Part shown: piece after piece, positions 30,396 through 39,513 of the stretch
Numbering within the stretch: the first letter of the stretch is position 1
How the letters are laid out: the number at the start of each line of letters is the position of its first letter
From: Kiritimatiellota bacterium
GTDB lineage: Bacteria > Verrucomicrobiota > Kiritimatiellia > JAAZAB01
Length of the DNA stretch: 51,716 nt
NCBI GenBank assembly: GCA_026398415.1
Contig: JAPLSY010000073.1
Location: forward strand, 1 to 51,716
Direction: 5' to 3'
The notes under the pieces: model-generated
Database searches by the model: none
The model's input: the letters and a program-made list of their open reading frames with translations, nothing else
What the model was told of the DNA's origin: nothing
Translations under genes and position numbers: made by a program

Positions 30396-31079
30396 CTATT
30401 TCTTCTTGTTAAGGATTTCTCTCCCGGCAGTAAACGCCTTGCCTAATTGTTCCCCAATTCCATAGTAGTCACGAGTAGTCGGATTAAAAAGCAACCCACA
30501 AGGCAACAGGGAATTGTTTTCACCTACCATGGATTTGTCAGCCTTGACGTCCATAATTTCCCCAATAAATATGGTATGCAACCCAACCTCCACGGTATTG
30601 ATTAACTTACACTCAACGGCAACCGGAAACTCTTTGAGATAAGGAGCATCAACCTTTTCTCCTTTAATGGGGGTGAGTCCTGTGGCCGAAAGTTTATTAA
30701 CGTCTCTGCCTGATACCAAACCAAAATAGTCCGCTTCTTTAACAAAATTCTTGGAAGGAATATTCACCGTAAAGGCTTTGCGTTCTATAATATTGGTATA
30801 CGTGTATGTAGCCTTCCTGAGCGCAATGGAAACACAAGGTGGCTTGGAACAGCAGATTCCGACCCAGGCCGCGGTCATCATATTCGCTTTCCCAGCTTTA
30901 TCGTAAGAGCCAATTACCCAGACAGGCGCCATCAGTTTGATTTCTGCTCCTAAAGATATTTTGTTGTCTTTCATAATTTCTTTTCCTTCGTTCATCTGGT
31001 TGGTTTCATCAGTAAAGCCGATTGTGTTGACCAATAATAAGCCCACGATAAAAATATGAATAGCAGAAATATGCTTCAC
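30396..31079 (-). CDS. Flavin reductase-like FMN-binding protein
   Basis: 227 residues if started at the GTG at 31079 (gaggaaata). Residues ~45-200 are a flavoredoxin/flavin-reductase domain: APVWVIGSYDKAGKANMMTA, ICCSKPPCVSIAL, RKAFTVNIPS, DYFGLVSGRDVNKLS and TIFIGEIMDVKAD. The first ~23 residues are hydrophobic like a signal peptide or anchor, which is unusual for a cytosolic family. An internal ATG at 30974 has a very good Shine-Dalgarno (gaaggaaaagaaatt) and would give a normal soluble 192-residue enzyme, so two starts are possible. It would reduce flavin or transfer electrons with NAD(P)H. Confidence 0.82.
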   Translation of the reverse strand: MKHISAIHIFIVGLLLVNTIGFTDETNQMNEGKEIMKDNKISLGAEIKLMAPVWVIGSYDKAGKANMMTAAWVGICCSKPPCVSIALRKATYTYTNIIERKAFTVNIPSKNFVKEADYFGLVSGRDVNKLSATGLTPIKGEKVDAPYLKEFPVAVECKLINTVEVGLHTIFIGEIMDVKADKSMVGENNSLLPCGLLFNPTTRDYYGIGEQLGKAFTAGREILNKKK

Positions 31080-31147
31080 TATTTCCTCGTCTGTTTTCTA
31101 TTTGCGGATTATTAAGATCAGGCCGTCATTTCCCCTGACCGTGTGCG

Positions 31148-31297
31148 TCAGTGTCTTTTGAAATATTGAATTTCCCTTTCGTGTTTTTCCGCCGCCCCAC
31201 GCGTTGTGAAGGTCCCAAGATTTCTCCGCTTTCCGGTTTTGGGGTTCTTCTTTCGAGAGTATAAGCGGTACTCACCTGTTTTGAGTTTCCTGATCAT
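31148..31297 (-). CDS. Conserved small basic protein
   Basis: 49 residues: MIRKLKTGEYRLYSRKKNPK, then TGKRRNLGTFTTRGAAEKHE and REIQYFKRH. I recognise this 'KLKxGEYRLYSRKKxPKTGKRRNLGTF...A..HEReVQYFKRH' layout as a widespread uncharacterised small protein. Excellent ggagaactg Shine-Dalgarno. It may bind nucleic acid, given its charge; function is not known. Confidence 0.75.
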   Translation of the reverse strand: MIRKLKTGEYRLYSRKKNPKTGKRRNLGTFTTRGAAEKHEREIQYFKRH

Positions 31298-31394
31298 CTT
31301 TCAGTTCTCCTATGGACCTTCAATCGTCCAATTTGTTATTCTGCCACAGCGTCCTGTCGGGATCTAATCACTCCCCGCGACATGATTGGAATTC

Positions 31395-31610
31395 CTATTG
31401 CATTGCACTCCCGATCACTATAAGCACGATGAAAAACATCTCGACGACTTGCAGGGCAAAGAGCCACTTCACACAGAGCGGGAATCGGCCATCCTCTTTC
31501 CCAATCTCCCAAGCGGTGGTAATACTGCTATCCGCCGATTGCTTAAGCGATAGCGCAATCTTCTTGGGATCCGCCCACGTGAATACGCCCTTCTCCACGG
31601 TCCAGCGCAT
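31395..31610 (-). pseudogene. Truncated DUF3175-like gene
   Basis: The segment RWTVEKGVFTWADPKKIALS-LKQSAD matches the core of DUF3175 proteins ('GVFTxxDPKxIAxSLKRSAE'). After that the expected 'PYxSAMSMLTFYINRAG' is replaced by unrelated sequence ending in a hydrophobic stretch (VVEMFFIVLIVIGSAM). So the 3' part is lost or recombined. Whether the fusion is expressed is unknown. Confidence 0.45.
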
Positions 31611-32178
31611 TACTCTCTTTGGTAATCCTTCCAGACCAACGCGTGTTGGGTGATGATTTGGATTTCGTCGACATGCACTACACCTCATCAGAAGCGAACT
31701 ATACTATATGACAAGTTCGCATTTGCTGGTCATTGGACGCTTGCTATGACCTGCGTCAAGCAGTTCAACGACCGCCCCGATGTCTGCATGATGCCGCGAT
31801 TCTAAACAGCGATCAAGATAAAACGCGGAAAGCCTTTCATCCCGACCGCTATGGCAGAAGGTCAAGCCGGAAATCATCGGCATACGATACCACGTAGCGC
31901 ATGGTTTATGACGATAAAATCGAACGATCGCCGGCCAGGGGTGTGTCTCTCTGGTGGGTCGGGGTGCGATAGGCGCCGGGAGCGTGTCCTACGCCGTCGC
32001 CTGGGGCGTTTGCGGGGATTATAGCACTGGGCTTGACTTACGGAGCTCTAACCGCCTTTCATGCTATCTGACCCTGATCCGTCCACGAAACCGCGCCGTA
32101 TCTTTAAAGAACTGGGACACCGTGGGAATATTAGAGGAGTTTCACGATGCTTAACTTAGTGCCATTCCGGACTGACCC
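31611..32178. other. Decayed intergenic region
   Basis: No supported gene in these 568 bp. It holds scattered remnants: a piece similar to 30350-30372 (ggcagaaggtcaa, around 31852) and a frame at 31975-32025 reading SVSYAVAWGVCGDYSTG that resembles a frame at 34388-34440 (ACPAIVWAVCGDRSAG). Confidence 0.45.
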
Positions 32179-33717
32179 CTACGCCTTTCCCCTACGCCTT
32201 CCCGAAATCTCTGGCGCAACCCTTTGACTTGTGATAACCGTTCGATGAAGCTCCTGATGGTTTCTGTCCCGGAAGACGACCACCGCCTCGTCCTTATCGA
32301 TGGTGACCTCCACGAAGGAGTAGACATCGTCCAGATGCAGCCAGGTACTTGCCGGGGAAATATGGTCGTGCCGCGGGTCCGGCAGGTCGCCGAAGCAACC
32401 GGAAATGACATAGGTCACGCCATTCGTCTGCAGCAGTTCGGCATGGTGCTGGTGGCCGGAGAACACCATGTCCACCTTGTGCTTCTCAAACAGCGGCACG
32501 AGTCTGCGGATGGTGTCCTGATTATCCCACCATGGCCAGCCGTCCTCCTCGGAGCCGGAGCAGTAGTAGAAGGTATGGCTCATCACGATACACCAGTCCT
32601 GTTGGGGGATGTCCGTGAGTTGGGCGGTCAACCACTGCTCCTGCGCCGCCGTGTAGTAATGGTCCTCCCATTCCAGTTCCAGTAGGAGAAAGTGGATGTT
32701 GCCGATGTCGATTCGACGCCAGAAGTGGTCTTGGCGAAGATCGTCTGACGCCCGGGGGCAGAGGTAGTCACGAAACAGATCCACGCCGCCAAACAGCCGG
32801 TCATGGTTGCCGATCAAGTAACAGGTGGGGATGACGGAACTCAGGGAGGAGATGACCCGCACCCCCTCTTTCCACTGGTCGTCGCGGAAGCCGAGGTGGA
32901 CGATATCCCCCAGCATGAAGAACATGGAGTAGCGGTTGGTTGGATCTGTGATGGCGTCCAGCACCGGTTTGGGCAGATAATCATCGCTCCTCGTGGCGCC
33001 TATGTGGAGATCGCCTGAAGCGGCAAAACGGAAAGGGCCCTCCGGTGGCGTCGGCGGTGTCGAGAACGCCGTGGCGTTCCCGACATTGACGGAGTATTCA
33101 TAGCGTGAATTCGGCTTCAGACCAGGAAAAGCAAACCAGTGCCTGTTTCCGGCCGCTGCTTCGCTCCATTCCTGCCAGCGCTCGCTTCCCCCCTGGCGCC
33201 AGCGCACCGTATTGGTGGTGGGCTTTCCCGTCCAGAAGGCAAGTGACAGACCGAACTCACCACCGGGAGGACGGAGCATGTTCCCGGTCACGATCAGTTG
33301 CGGCGGCACATCGCCTCGGCGAAGCAGTTTCGGGAGCGTCACATAACCGCAAGCCGCCAGGATGATCACTATGCTGACGCCCGCTGAGAGCCAGGTCACC
33401 CGGGACGGAAAGCGTCTGCCGGCCTGATTCCTACGCCGATCCACGACGAAATCGATGAGTGCGATCAGAAACACCAGGAGCCCCGGGGCGCCGATCGCCA
33501 TCAGCCCGTACCGGATGGGGCTGTAGTCGCTGATGAAATCGAGGTCGCTGGGAATGATCAGCCAGGCCAAGAAAAGAAGGGGCAACAGGATGCCTGCGCC
33601 AATCACCGCGCCAGCGGCGATTGTAGTCTTCCAGGACCGTCGGAGGGACTGCTTCTCCGGCACGGGTGAGGGCGCGGTCACGTTTCTCCCCTCGACAAGT
33701 GTGATGGTGCCGCCCAC
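32179..33717 (-). CDS. Membrane-anchored metallophosphoesterase
   Basis: 512 residues from a GTG at 33717 (weak start signal). Three hydrophobic segments near the N-terminus (about 30-53, 68-88, 106-124) place the rest outside the cytoplasm. A purple-acid-phosphatase/Fn3-like domain follows (SLAFWTGKPTTNTVRWRQ, FPGLKPNSRYEYSV), then the calcineurin-like catalytic domain: GDLHIG, MLGDIVH, GNHD, MSHTFYYCSG and FSGHQHHAEL carry all five metal-ligand blocks. Likely an extracytoplasmic phosphatase or phosphodiesterase; substrate unknown. No operon partner. Confidence 0.88.
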   Translation of the reverse strand: MGGTITLVEGRNVTAPSPVPEKQSLRRSWKTTIAAGAVIGAGILLPLLFLAWLIIPSDLDFISDYSPIRYGLMAIGAPGLLVFLIALIDFVVDRRRNQAGRRFPSRVTWLSAGVSIVIILAACGYVTLPKLLRRGDVPPQLIVTGNMLRPPGGEFGLSLAFWTGKPTTNTVRWRQGGSERWQEWSEAAAGNRHWFAFPGLKPNSRYEYSVNVGNATAFSTPPTPPEGPFRFAASGDLHIGATRSDDYLPKPVLDAITDPTNRYSMFFMLGDIVHLGFRDDQWKEGVRVISSLSSVIPTCYLIGNHDRLFGGVDLFRDYLCPRASDDLRQDHFWRRIDIGNIHFLLLELEWEDHYYTAAQEQWLTAQLTDIPQQDWCIVMSHTFYYCSGSEEDGWPWWDNQDTIRRLVPLFEKHKVDMVFSGHQHHAELLQTNGVTYVISGCFGDLPDPRHDHISPASTWLHLDDVYSFVEVTIDKDEAVVVFRDRNHQELHRTVITSQRVAPEISGRRRGKA

Positions 33718-34145
33718 TTCACCGCAGAATCCGCATCTGTCATCGTCTCATTCATTGCCTTCATCTTCTGGCCATCAATCATATTGTCGAATGTCGACAA
33801 ACGGCTTAGGGGGTCAGTCAGGAATTCTTGGTGTATTCCCCGGTTGTCTTTGTAAACGTTTAAGCTCGGGATCGTCACCGCGTTTTACTCGACCGACCGC
33901 CTTCGACTGCCGACTTATACCATACCCCATACCATGGCCTGTTTCCATCGTCACGAACAATCGTGCCGCGCTCAAGAACAAATCCGAACCGGCAAGCGAA
34001 ACGCGCGGCACAGCGGGATCAGTTCGAAAAAGACGCGAAGGCTGGCCGAGTGTTGTGCCTGTCCGATCTGATGATATCGCACGGAATGTAGACCCGAAAC
34101 AAGGCGGGGCGCGCATGCCATAAACGCGCAAAGGAGATTCAGGCC
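33718..34145. other. Gene-poor region
   Basis: 428 bp without a confident gene. A minus-strand frame at 33678-33878 (GTG start, no Shine-Dalgarno) has fairly natural composition (TFDNMIDGQKMKAMNETMTD) but overlaps the phosphoesterase start and cannot be supported. The last 20 bp hold the ribosome binding site of the next gene. Confidence 0.4.
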
Positions 34146-34427
34146 ATGACCAAGAAAGAACTCAACGACAGCGAACAGGAACAGGCGGACGCGGCAGAGG
34201 CGCTCGCCATTCTGCGAGCGATCAGGAAATCAATGCGCTGGACGTATGGAACCAACGAGACCGAAGCGGAACAGGCGAACATTGCAGCAGACGATCCCGG
34301 CAGGGCACATCATCCCATCGGACACGGGGGCAGTCGGCCGGCTGTGCAAATTGCTGGACCGGCTGGAAGAGGCGAAGGCGCCAGAAGCGTGTCCTGCCAT
34401 CGTCTGGGCCGTTTGTGGGGATCGTAG
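34146..34427 (+). pseudogene. Frame-disrupted small gene
   Basis: A perfect aaggagattcag Shine-Dalgarno precedes an ATG and about 55 natural codons (TKKELNDSEQEQADAAEALA, ILRAIRKSMRWTYGTNETEA). Around 34310 composition becomes unnatural, while the +1 frame reads IIPSDTGAVGRLCKLLDRLE and EAKAPEACPAIVWAVCGDRS. A one-base change would join them. The family is unknown; a similar CGD segment at 31990 suggests a second decayed copy. Confidence 0.45.
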
Positions 34428-34479
34428 CGCTGGGCCGTGTGGTGTTCACGGGCGGTCAGCTTGTAGGGTTCGCGGATGT

Positions 34480-35142
34480 CTATTCCTTCGCACCGTGTTG
34501 CCTGAGAAATACGGCCACATCCTCATGCTTCAAGTCCGTAGCTATCCTCGTCGACGTAGTGCCGTGCTGATCCCTTGCGTTTACGTCTGCGCCCTTGTCA
34601 ACAAGTAATTTGACAATTTCCATAGAAAAGCTTGCATGCGTAGCAAACATCAGCGGCGTCATGCCCGCTTCAGTTTTTGCGTTTACATCCGCTCCTTTAT
34701 CCAGCAGGTATTTCGCCACATCCAAATGACCCATGTCCACAGCCGACATCAGCGGTGTCACGCCGTACTTGTCCCTTGCGTTCACGTCCGCTCCTTTATC
34801 CAGCAGGCACCTCGCCAAATCTAAATTGCCCTGTCCCACAGCCGACATCAGCGATGTCACTCCGTCCTGGTCACTTGCGTTAACATCCGCTCCTTTATCC
34901 AGCAGGTATTGCGCAAAATCCAAATTGCCCTGTCCCACAACCGACATCAGCGGTGTTACTCCGTCCTTGTCCCTTGCGTTCACGTCCGCTCCTTTTTGCA
35001 GATGCCTTTGTACAGCGGCAAGGTCGCCACTGCTGGCCGCCTCATTTATCGTTTTGTAAGCCGGTGGTGGTTGTCTGCACCCTATAGCGAACACCATAAG
35101 CAGCACCATAACCATGAATACGAAAATTGCGGTATTTTTCAT
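34480..35142 (-). CDS. Ankyrin-repeat lipoprotein
   Basis: 220 residues. Lipoprotein signal with lipobox FAIG-C22, so it is lipid-anchored at the envelope. Then five or six ankyrin repeats of 33 residues from ~33 onward (DGVTPLMSVVGQGNLDFAQY, LLDKGADVNA and so on), nearly identical to each other, implying recent duplication. The first repeat (NEAASSGDLAAVQRHLQKGA) is very close to that of the island ankyrin protein at 16712-17887. Function unknown; a protein-binding scaffold is the usual role. Confidence 0.85.
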   Translation of the reverse strand: MKNTAIFVFMVMVLLMVFAIGCRQPPPAYKTINEAASSGDLAAVQRHLQKGADVNARDKDGVTPLMSVVGQGNLDFAQYLLDKGADVNASDQDGVTSLMSAVGQGNLDLARCLLDKGADVNARDKYGVTPLMSAVDMGHLDVAKYLLDKGADVNAKTEAGMTPLMFATHASFSMEIVKLLVDKGADVNARDQHGTTSTRIATDLKHEDVAVFLRQHGAKE

Positions 35143-35252
35143 TGGGTTATCCTTGCCTTCGTTTATGATGCGGTTACTTTACGACATTCTTTTCTTCATT
35201 GCGATAGGCGGCGGAAGTTGCAATTGTGCGACGTGACCCTTATGCCTTCTTT

Positions 35253-36731
35253 TTAAGAAAGGGCTCGCTTTACCGCCGCAAGCCATCCACGATAAAGCGC
35301 CTGTGATACGCGCCGGGGCATCTTTGGCCTGAATGTCCGGTCGATCTTCCAATGGCCCTTTATCTCTGCTGCGTTCTTCCAATAGCCGACGGCAAGGCCC
35401 GCAAGGTACGCCGCGCCCAAGGATGTTATCTCAATGACCTTCGGTCTTACTACCGCTCTATTCAGGATGTCCGCTTGCAGCTGACAAAGAAGATCATTCG
35501 AAACCGCGCCGCCATCCACTTTTAAACTCTTGATCTTAAGCCCCGAATCTTTTTCCATGGCGATCATTACGTCCTTGGACTGATAACAGATGGCTTCGAT
35601 GGCCGCCCGGGCGATGTGGCCGCGCTTAGTACCTCTGGTAATACCCGTTATCAGGCCGCGGGCGTCCTGGTCCCAGTATGGCGCCCCAAGCCCGACGAGA
35701 GCCGGCACGAAATACACGCCCCCGTTATCCTTTACGGAGCACGCCAGTTTTTCCGAATCGGACGCCTTTTTGATTATCTTAAGCCCGTCTCTAAGCCACT
35801 GGATCACCGCCCCCGCAACGAATACGGAACCCTCAAGCGCATAGACCGGCTCTCCCGCCGGACCGCACGCAAGTGTCGTTATGAGGCCATGGCTTGAAAA
35901 AGGCCGCTGCCTGCCGGTGTTCAATAATATGAACGATCCGGTACCGTACGTATTCTTGATCTCCCCGGCATTAAAGGAAGCCTGCCCGAAGAGCGCCGCC
36001 TGCTGGTCCCCGGCTATGCCGGAAATGGGGATGCCCGCGGCAAGCCTGCTTATATTTACGGTGCGGCCGAATATGCCGGACGAGGGTTGCACGGCGGGAA
36101 GAATTACCCTGGGTATCTTGAAAACTTCAAGAATATCGTCATCCCATTTCAATTTTGCTATGTTGAAAAGCATCGTGCGGGAGGCATTCGTATAATCCGT
36201 AGCGTGGACCAGACCGCCCGTCAACTTCCATAGGACCCATGTGTCGGTAGTGCCGAAGATGATCTTCCCGGCCTTCGCCTTGGCCATAGTGCCGGGGACA
36301 TTCTTGAGTATCCATTCTATCTTCGTTGCCGAGAAATATGCGTCTATGGGCAACCCCGTTCGCCTCCGGAAGAATGCTATCTGCGCGTGTTTTTTCTTTA
36401 ACTCGTTGCAGCGCTCGGCCGATCTTCGGCACTGCCATACTACGGCATTATAGACCGGTTTGCCGGTATCCTTATCCCAAAGGATAGTCGTCTCCCGCTG
36501 GTTTGTAATTCCTATGGCCGCAATAGTTGCGCCGGGAACCTTCTTTAAAACTCTCTGGATGGAGTTGTTCACGCTATTCCAGAGATCATGGGGATCATGC
36601 TCCACCCAGCCGGGTCTTGGAAAATGCTGAGGAAACTCCTCATAGGCGCTTGCCCTTTTCCGCCCGAACTTGTCATACAGGACGACTCGGCTGCCGGTCG
36701 TACCCTGGTCGATGGCAAGTATGTATTTCAT
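35253..36731 (-). CDS. glpK: Glycerol kinase
   Basis: 492 residues, full length for GlpK. It phosphorylates glycerol to sn-glycerol 3-phosphate with ATP in the cytosol. FGGY-family signatures: AIDQGTTGSRVVLYD at the N-terminus, ITNQRETTILWD, YNAVVWQCRR (glycerol-binding W/R region), FGTTDTWVLWKLTGG, SGIAGDQQAALFGQ, NTYGTGSFILLNTG, and the C-terminal SLKVDGGAVSNDLLCQLQAD. No glycerol transporter or GlpD gene is adjacent. It is flanked by an ankyrin lipoprotein and, divergently, proB. Confidence 0.95.
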   Translation of the reverse strand: MKYILAIDQGTTGSRVVLYDKFGRKRASAYEEFPQHFPRPGWVEHDPHDLWNSVNNSIQRVLKKVPGATIAAIGITNQRETTILWDKDTGKPVYNAVVWQCRRSAERCNELKKKHAQIAFFRRRTGLPIDAYFSATKIEWILKNVPGTMAKAKAGKIIFGTTDTWVLWKLTGGLVHATDYTNASRTMLFNIAKLKWDDDILEVFKIPRVILPAVQPSSGIFGRTVNISRLAAGIPISGIAGDQQAALFGQASFNAGEIKNTYGTGSFILLNTGRQRPFSSHGLITTLACGPAGEPVYALEGSVFVAGAVIQWLRDGLKIIKKASDSEKLACSVKDNGGVYFVPALVGLGAPYWDQDARGLITGITRGTKRGHIARAAIEAICYQSKDVMIAMEKDSGLKIKSLKVDGGAVSNDLLCQLQADILNRAVVRPKVIEITSLGAAYLAGLAVGYWKNAAEIKGHWKIDRTFRPKMPRRVSQALYRGWLAAVKRALS

Positions 36732-36971
36732 CTGGATCCTTTTATCACGCCGGTTAAATATTTACTCGCACCCCAACGGATAATATCCCTTGCACTGTAA
36801 TGGACATAATATCACTGATTTAAACCGTTAAAACGATATACTCCCAATGGCTTTCAGGATACATAATTTATGGCTGATTAAAATTAAAATAATCGCATCT
36901 GGATTTGGCGGATTATCCCTTCATCCATTCTACTCGACACATGGTTTAAAAATGATAGCATCAACACCGTT
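36732..36971. other. Divergent intergenic region between glpK and proB
   Basis: 240 bp, AT-rich, carrying the promoters of both genes. I see no clear operator. proB begins without an obvious Shine-Dalgarno (caacaccgtt before ATG). Confidence 0.5.
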
Positions 36972-38147
36972 ATGAGCACCATTAATGATATTTCAGCAAC
37001 GGCCCGACAGGAACTGGCGCAAGCCCGGCGGATCGTGGTAAAAATCGGCAGCCGGATCCTGGTCCAGAATTCCGGACGACCCGAGATGCGCCGGATTCGT
37101 TCCCTGGTCCGGGAATTAGCCAAACTTCGGCAAACGGGCCGCGAAGTGGTCTTTGTCACCTCCGGCGCGATCGGCGCCGGCATGGAAGTCCTCGGCATGA
37201 AGCGGCGTCCGACCAACTTGCCCGAATTACAGATGGCGGCGGCCGTTGGCCAAAGCCGCTTGATGACGCGCTACGACAAGCTGTTCGCCCGGGAACGCTG
37301 CAAGATCGGGCAGGTATTGCTGACGTATGACGACCTTAAACATCGCTCCCGGCACCTGAACGCGCGCAATACCATGCTGACCATGTTGAGCGCCGGCGTC
37401 ATTCCGATAGTCAACGAAAACGATGCGGTGGCCGTGGATGAAATTCTTGCCAAATTCGGCGACAACGATCTGCTGGCATCGCTGGTGGTCCACCTGATTA
37501 ACGCCGACCTGCTGATTATCCTGACCACCACCGACGGACTGCATGAGCCCATGGCTTCCGGACGTTCCCGGCGCGTGACTTTCCTGGAATCCGTTACGCC
37601 CAAGGTACTGGCAATGGCTTCGGGCAAGGGTAGCGCCCTTTCCACCGGCGGCATGGCCACAAAATTGGAAGCGGCCCAGGCAGTGGCTAAAACCGGTGCG
37701 GCCATCGTCATTGCCGATGGCCGCCAGAGCGGTATCATCGGAAAGATTTTGGCGGGCGAGGACACGGGCACCCTGATCCGACCCGCGGCCGATCAGTGTG
37801 CCGAATCCCTCACGGGGCGGAAACGCTGGATCGCTTTTTTCCATAAGCCCCAGGGGGCGTTGATTATTGATGACGGCGCGCGGCGGGCCATCGGACGGGA
37901 CGGCAAGAGCCTGTTGCCCATCGGCATCAAGAAGGTGGATGGCGAGTTCGAGACCGGCGCCGCCGTGGACATCAAGATTGCGGATCAAACGCTGATCGCG
38001 CGCGGCCTGGTTTCCTATTCCAGCCGCGACATCCGGTTAATCCAGGGACGCCGGACGGATGCCATCGCGGGGATCCTGGGAGCGGCGAATTACGAGGAAG
38101 TCGTTCACCGGGATAATATGGCGATTATGAACGCGGCGGACGCCTGA
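36972..38147 (+). CDS. proB: Glutamate 5-kinase
   Basis: 391 residues: first step of proline synthesis, ATP-dependent phosphorylation of glutamate. Amino-acid kinase domain (VVKIGSRIL, VTSGAIGAGM, QMAAAVGQSRLM, VNENDAVAVDE-FGDND, TTTDGLHE, GGMATKLEAA) then a C-terminal PUA domain (~295-375: GALIIDDGARRAIGRDGKSL). Length fits the two-domain type. proA follows 73 bp downstream in the same direction, with a short intergenic repeat between. No strong Shine-Dalgarno upstream. Confidence 0.95.
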   Translation: MSTINDISATARQELAQARRIVVKIGSRILVQNSGRPEMRRIRSLVRELAKLRQTGREVVFVTSGAIGAGMEVLGMKRRPTNLPELQMAAAVGQSRLMTRYDKLFARERCKIGQVLLTYDDLKHRSRHLNARNTMLTMLSAGVIPIVNENDAVAVDEILAKFGDNDLLASLVVHLINADLLIILTTTDGLHEPMASGRSRRVTFLESVTPKVLAMASGKGSALSTGGMATKLEAAQAVAKTGAAIVIADGRQSGIIGKILAGEDTGTLIRPAADQCAESLTGRKRWIAFFHKPQGALIIDDGARRAIGRDGKSLLPIGIKKVDGEFETGAAVDIKIADQTLIARGLVSYSSRDIRLIQGRRTDAIAGILGAANYEEVVHRDNMAIMNAADA

Positions 38148-38168
38148 CGACGGATGACGGATGACGGA
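38147..38168. repeat. GACGGATGACGG intergenic repeat
   Basis: gacgacggatgacggatgac repeats directly after the proB stop; same low-complexity family as 2626-2714 and 45717-45757. Confidence 0.6.
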
Positions 38169-38220
38169 ATAAACAACCAATAACCGTTGAGTTCAGCGTG
38201 AGCGTGGAGAGCGGAAAAAC

Positions 38221-39513
38221 ATGACATTACACGATGAAATGGTGACCATGGGACAGCGGGCGCTGGCCGCATCGCGTGCGTTGGCGCTCCTGGGCACCCG
38301 CCGGAAAAACGGCATCCTGCAAGCAATGGCCGATCAAATGATCCGGGATCAGCAAGCCATTCAGCGGGCCAACGACCAGGACATGGAAGCCGGGCGGCAA
38401 GCGGGACTTTCGGCCGCCCTGCTGGACCGGTTGCAGTTAACCGGCGCGCGGATCGAGGCGATGGCGCAGGGCTTGCGCGAAGTGGCCGCCCTACCCGATC
38501 CGGTCGGGCGCACAATCCGACGCTGGACGCGGCCTAGCGGAGATGTCCGCTCCAGCGGAGATGTCCGCTCCAGCGGTCTGCAGATTGTCAAGCGCCGCGT
38601 ACCGATCGGCGTGATTGGCATAATTTACGAGTCGCGTCCCAACGTGACGGCCGACGCCGCCGCGCTCTGTTTTAAAACATCCAATGCCGTCATTTTGCGC
38701 GGCGGCAAAGAAGCGGCGCGCTCCAACAGCGCGATTGTTCAGGCCATGACGACCGGCGGAGTCCGCAAAGGCTTGCCGGCGGATGCGATCCAGTTCATTC
38801 AAACTCCCGACCACGATGCGATCCGTGAGCTGGTGCAATTGGAAGGGCTGGTGGACCTGGTTATTCCCCGCGGCGGCGAAACCTTGATCCGGACGGTCAT
38901 GGAAAATGCCCGCGTGCCGGTGATCAAGCATTACAAGGGCGTATGCCACGTATTTGTGGACCAGAGCGCCGACCCCGACATGGCGCTGGCCATCATTGAA
39001 AACGCCAAATGCCAGCGACCCGGCGTCTGCAATGCCATTGAAAAAGTACTGATTCACGAGGCCGTCGCCGCCGCGTTCCTGCCACGCCTGGCCGAACGGC
39101 TCCAGGCACGCGGCGTGGAACTGCGCGGGGATGAGGCCGCGCGGCGGATCGTTCCCGCCCTGCACACGGCAACAGTAGAGGACTGGACGACGGAATACCT
39201 GGACTTGATCCTGACCGTCGGGATTGTGCCCTCGGTTAAGGCGGCAGCAGAGCACATCAACCGTTACGGATCGCATCATTCCGACGCCATCGTCGCCGCC
39301 GCAGCCACGGCCCAAAAGATATTCACCGACGAAGTGGATTCCGCTTGCGTGTATGTAAATGCCTCGACCCGTTTTACCGACGGAGGCGAATTTGGCATGG
39401 GCGCTGAAATCGGCATTAGCACCGACAAATTACATGCACGTGGGCCCATGGGACTGGAAGAACTCACCACGTATAAATACGTGATTCACGGAACGGGCCA
39501 GGTCCGAAAGTAA
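38221..39513 (+). CDS. proA: Gamma-glutamyl phosphate reductase
   Basis: 430 residues. Second step of proline synthesis: NADPH reduction of glutamyl-5-phosphate to the semialdehyde. Aldehyde-dehydrogenase-like fold: RRVPIGVIGIIYESRPNVTA, VILRGGKEAARSN, IVIPRGG-like LVIPRGGETLI, catalytic Cys in NAKCQRPGVCNA, and the C-terminal FTDGGEFGMGAEIGISTDKL. Residues ~106-117 contain two 6-residue repeats (SGDVRS) from an 18-bp duplication, absent from usual ProA proteins as far as I recall; they lie in the loop before the 'IVKRRVPIG' strand and should be tolerated. Coupled with proB. Confidence 0.95.
   Translation: MTLHDEMVTMGQRALAASRALALLGTRRKNGILQAMADQMIRDQQAIQRANDQDMEAGRQAGLSAALLDRLQLTGARIEAMAQGLREVAALPDPVGRTIRRWTRPSGDVRSSGDVRSSGLQIVKRRVPIGVIGIIYESRPNVTADAAALCFKTSNAVILRGGKEAARSNSAIVQAMTTGGVRKGLPADAIQFIQTPDHDAIRELVQLEGLVDLVIPRGGETLIRTVMENARVPVIKHYKGVCHVFVDQSADPDMALAIIENAKCQRPGVCNAIEKVLIHEAVAAAFLPRLAERLQARGVELRGDEAARRIVPALHTATVEDWTTEYLDLILTVGIVPSVKAAAEHINRYGSHHSDAIVAAAATAQKIFTDEVDSACVYVNASTRFTDGGEFGMGAEIGISTDKLHARGPMGLEELTTYKYVIHGTGQVRK
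38536..38576 (+). repeat. 18-bp palindromic tandem repeat inside proA
   Basis: AGCGGAGATGTCCGCTCC at 38536-38553 and again at 38554-38571, then AGCGG. Each unit contains the inverted repeat AGCGGA-GATG-TCCGCT. In-frame, adding SGDVRS units. Confidence 0.85.

Noticed and set aside
33678..33878. 66-codon minus-strand frame
   Set aside because: Fairly natural composition but GTG start without Shine-Dalgarno and overlap with the metallophosphoesterase gene.
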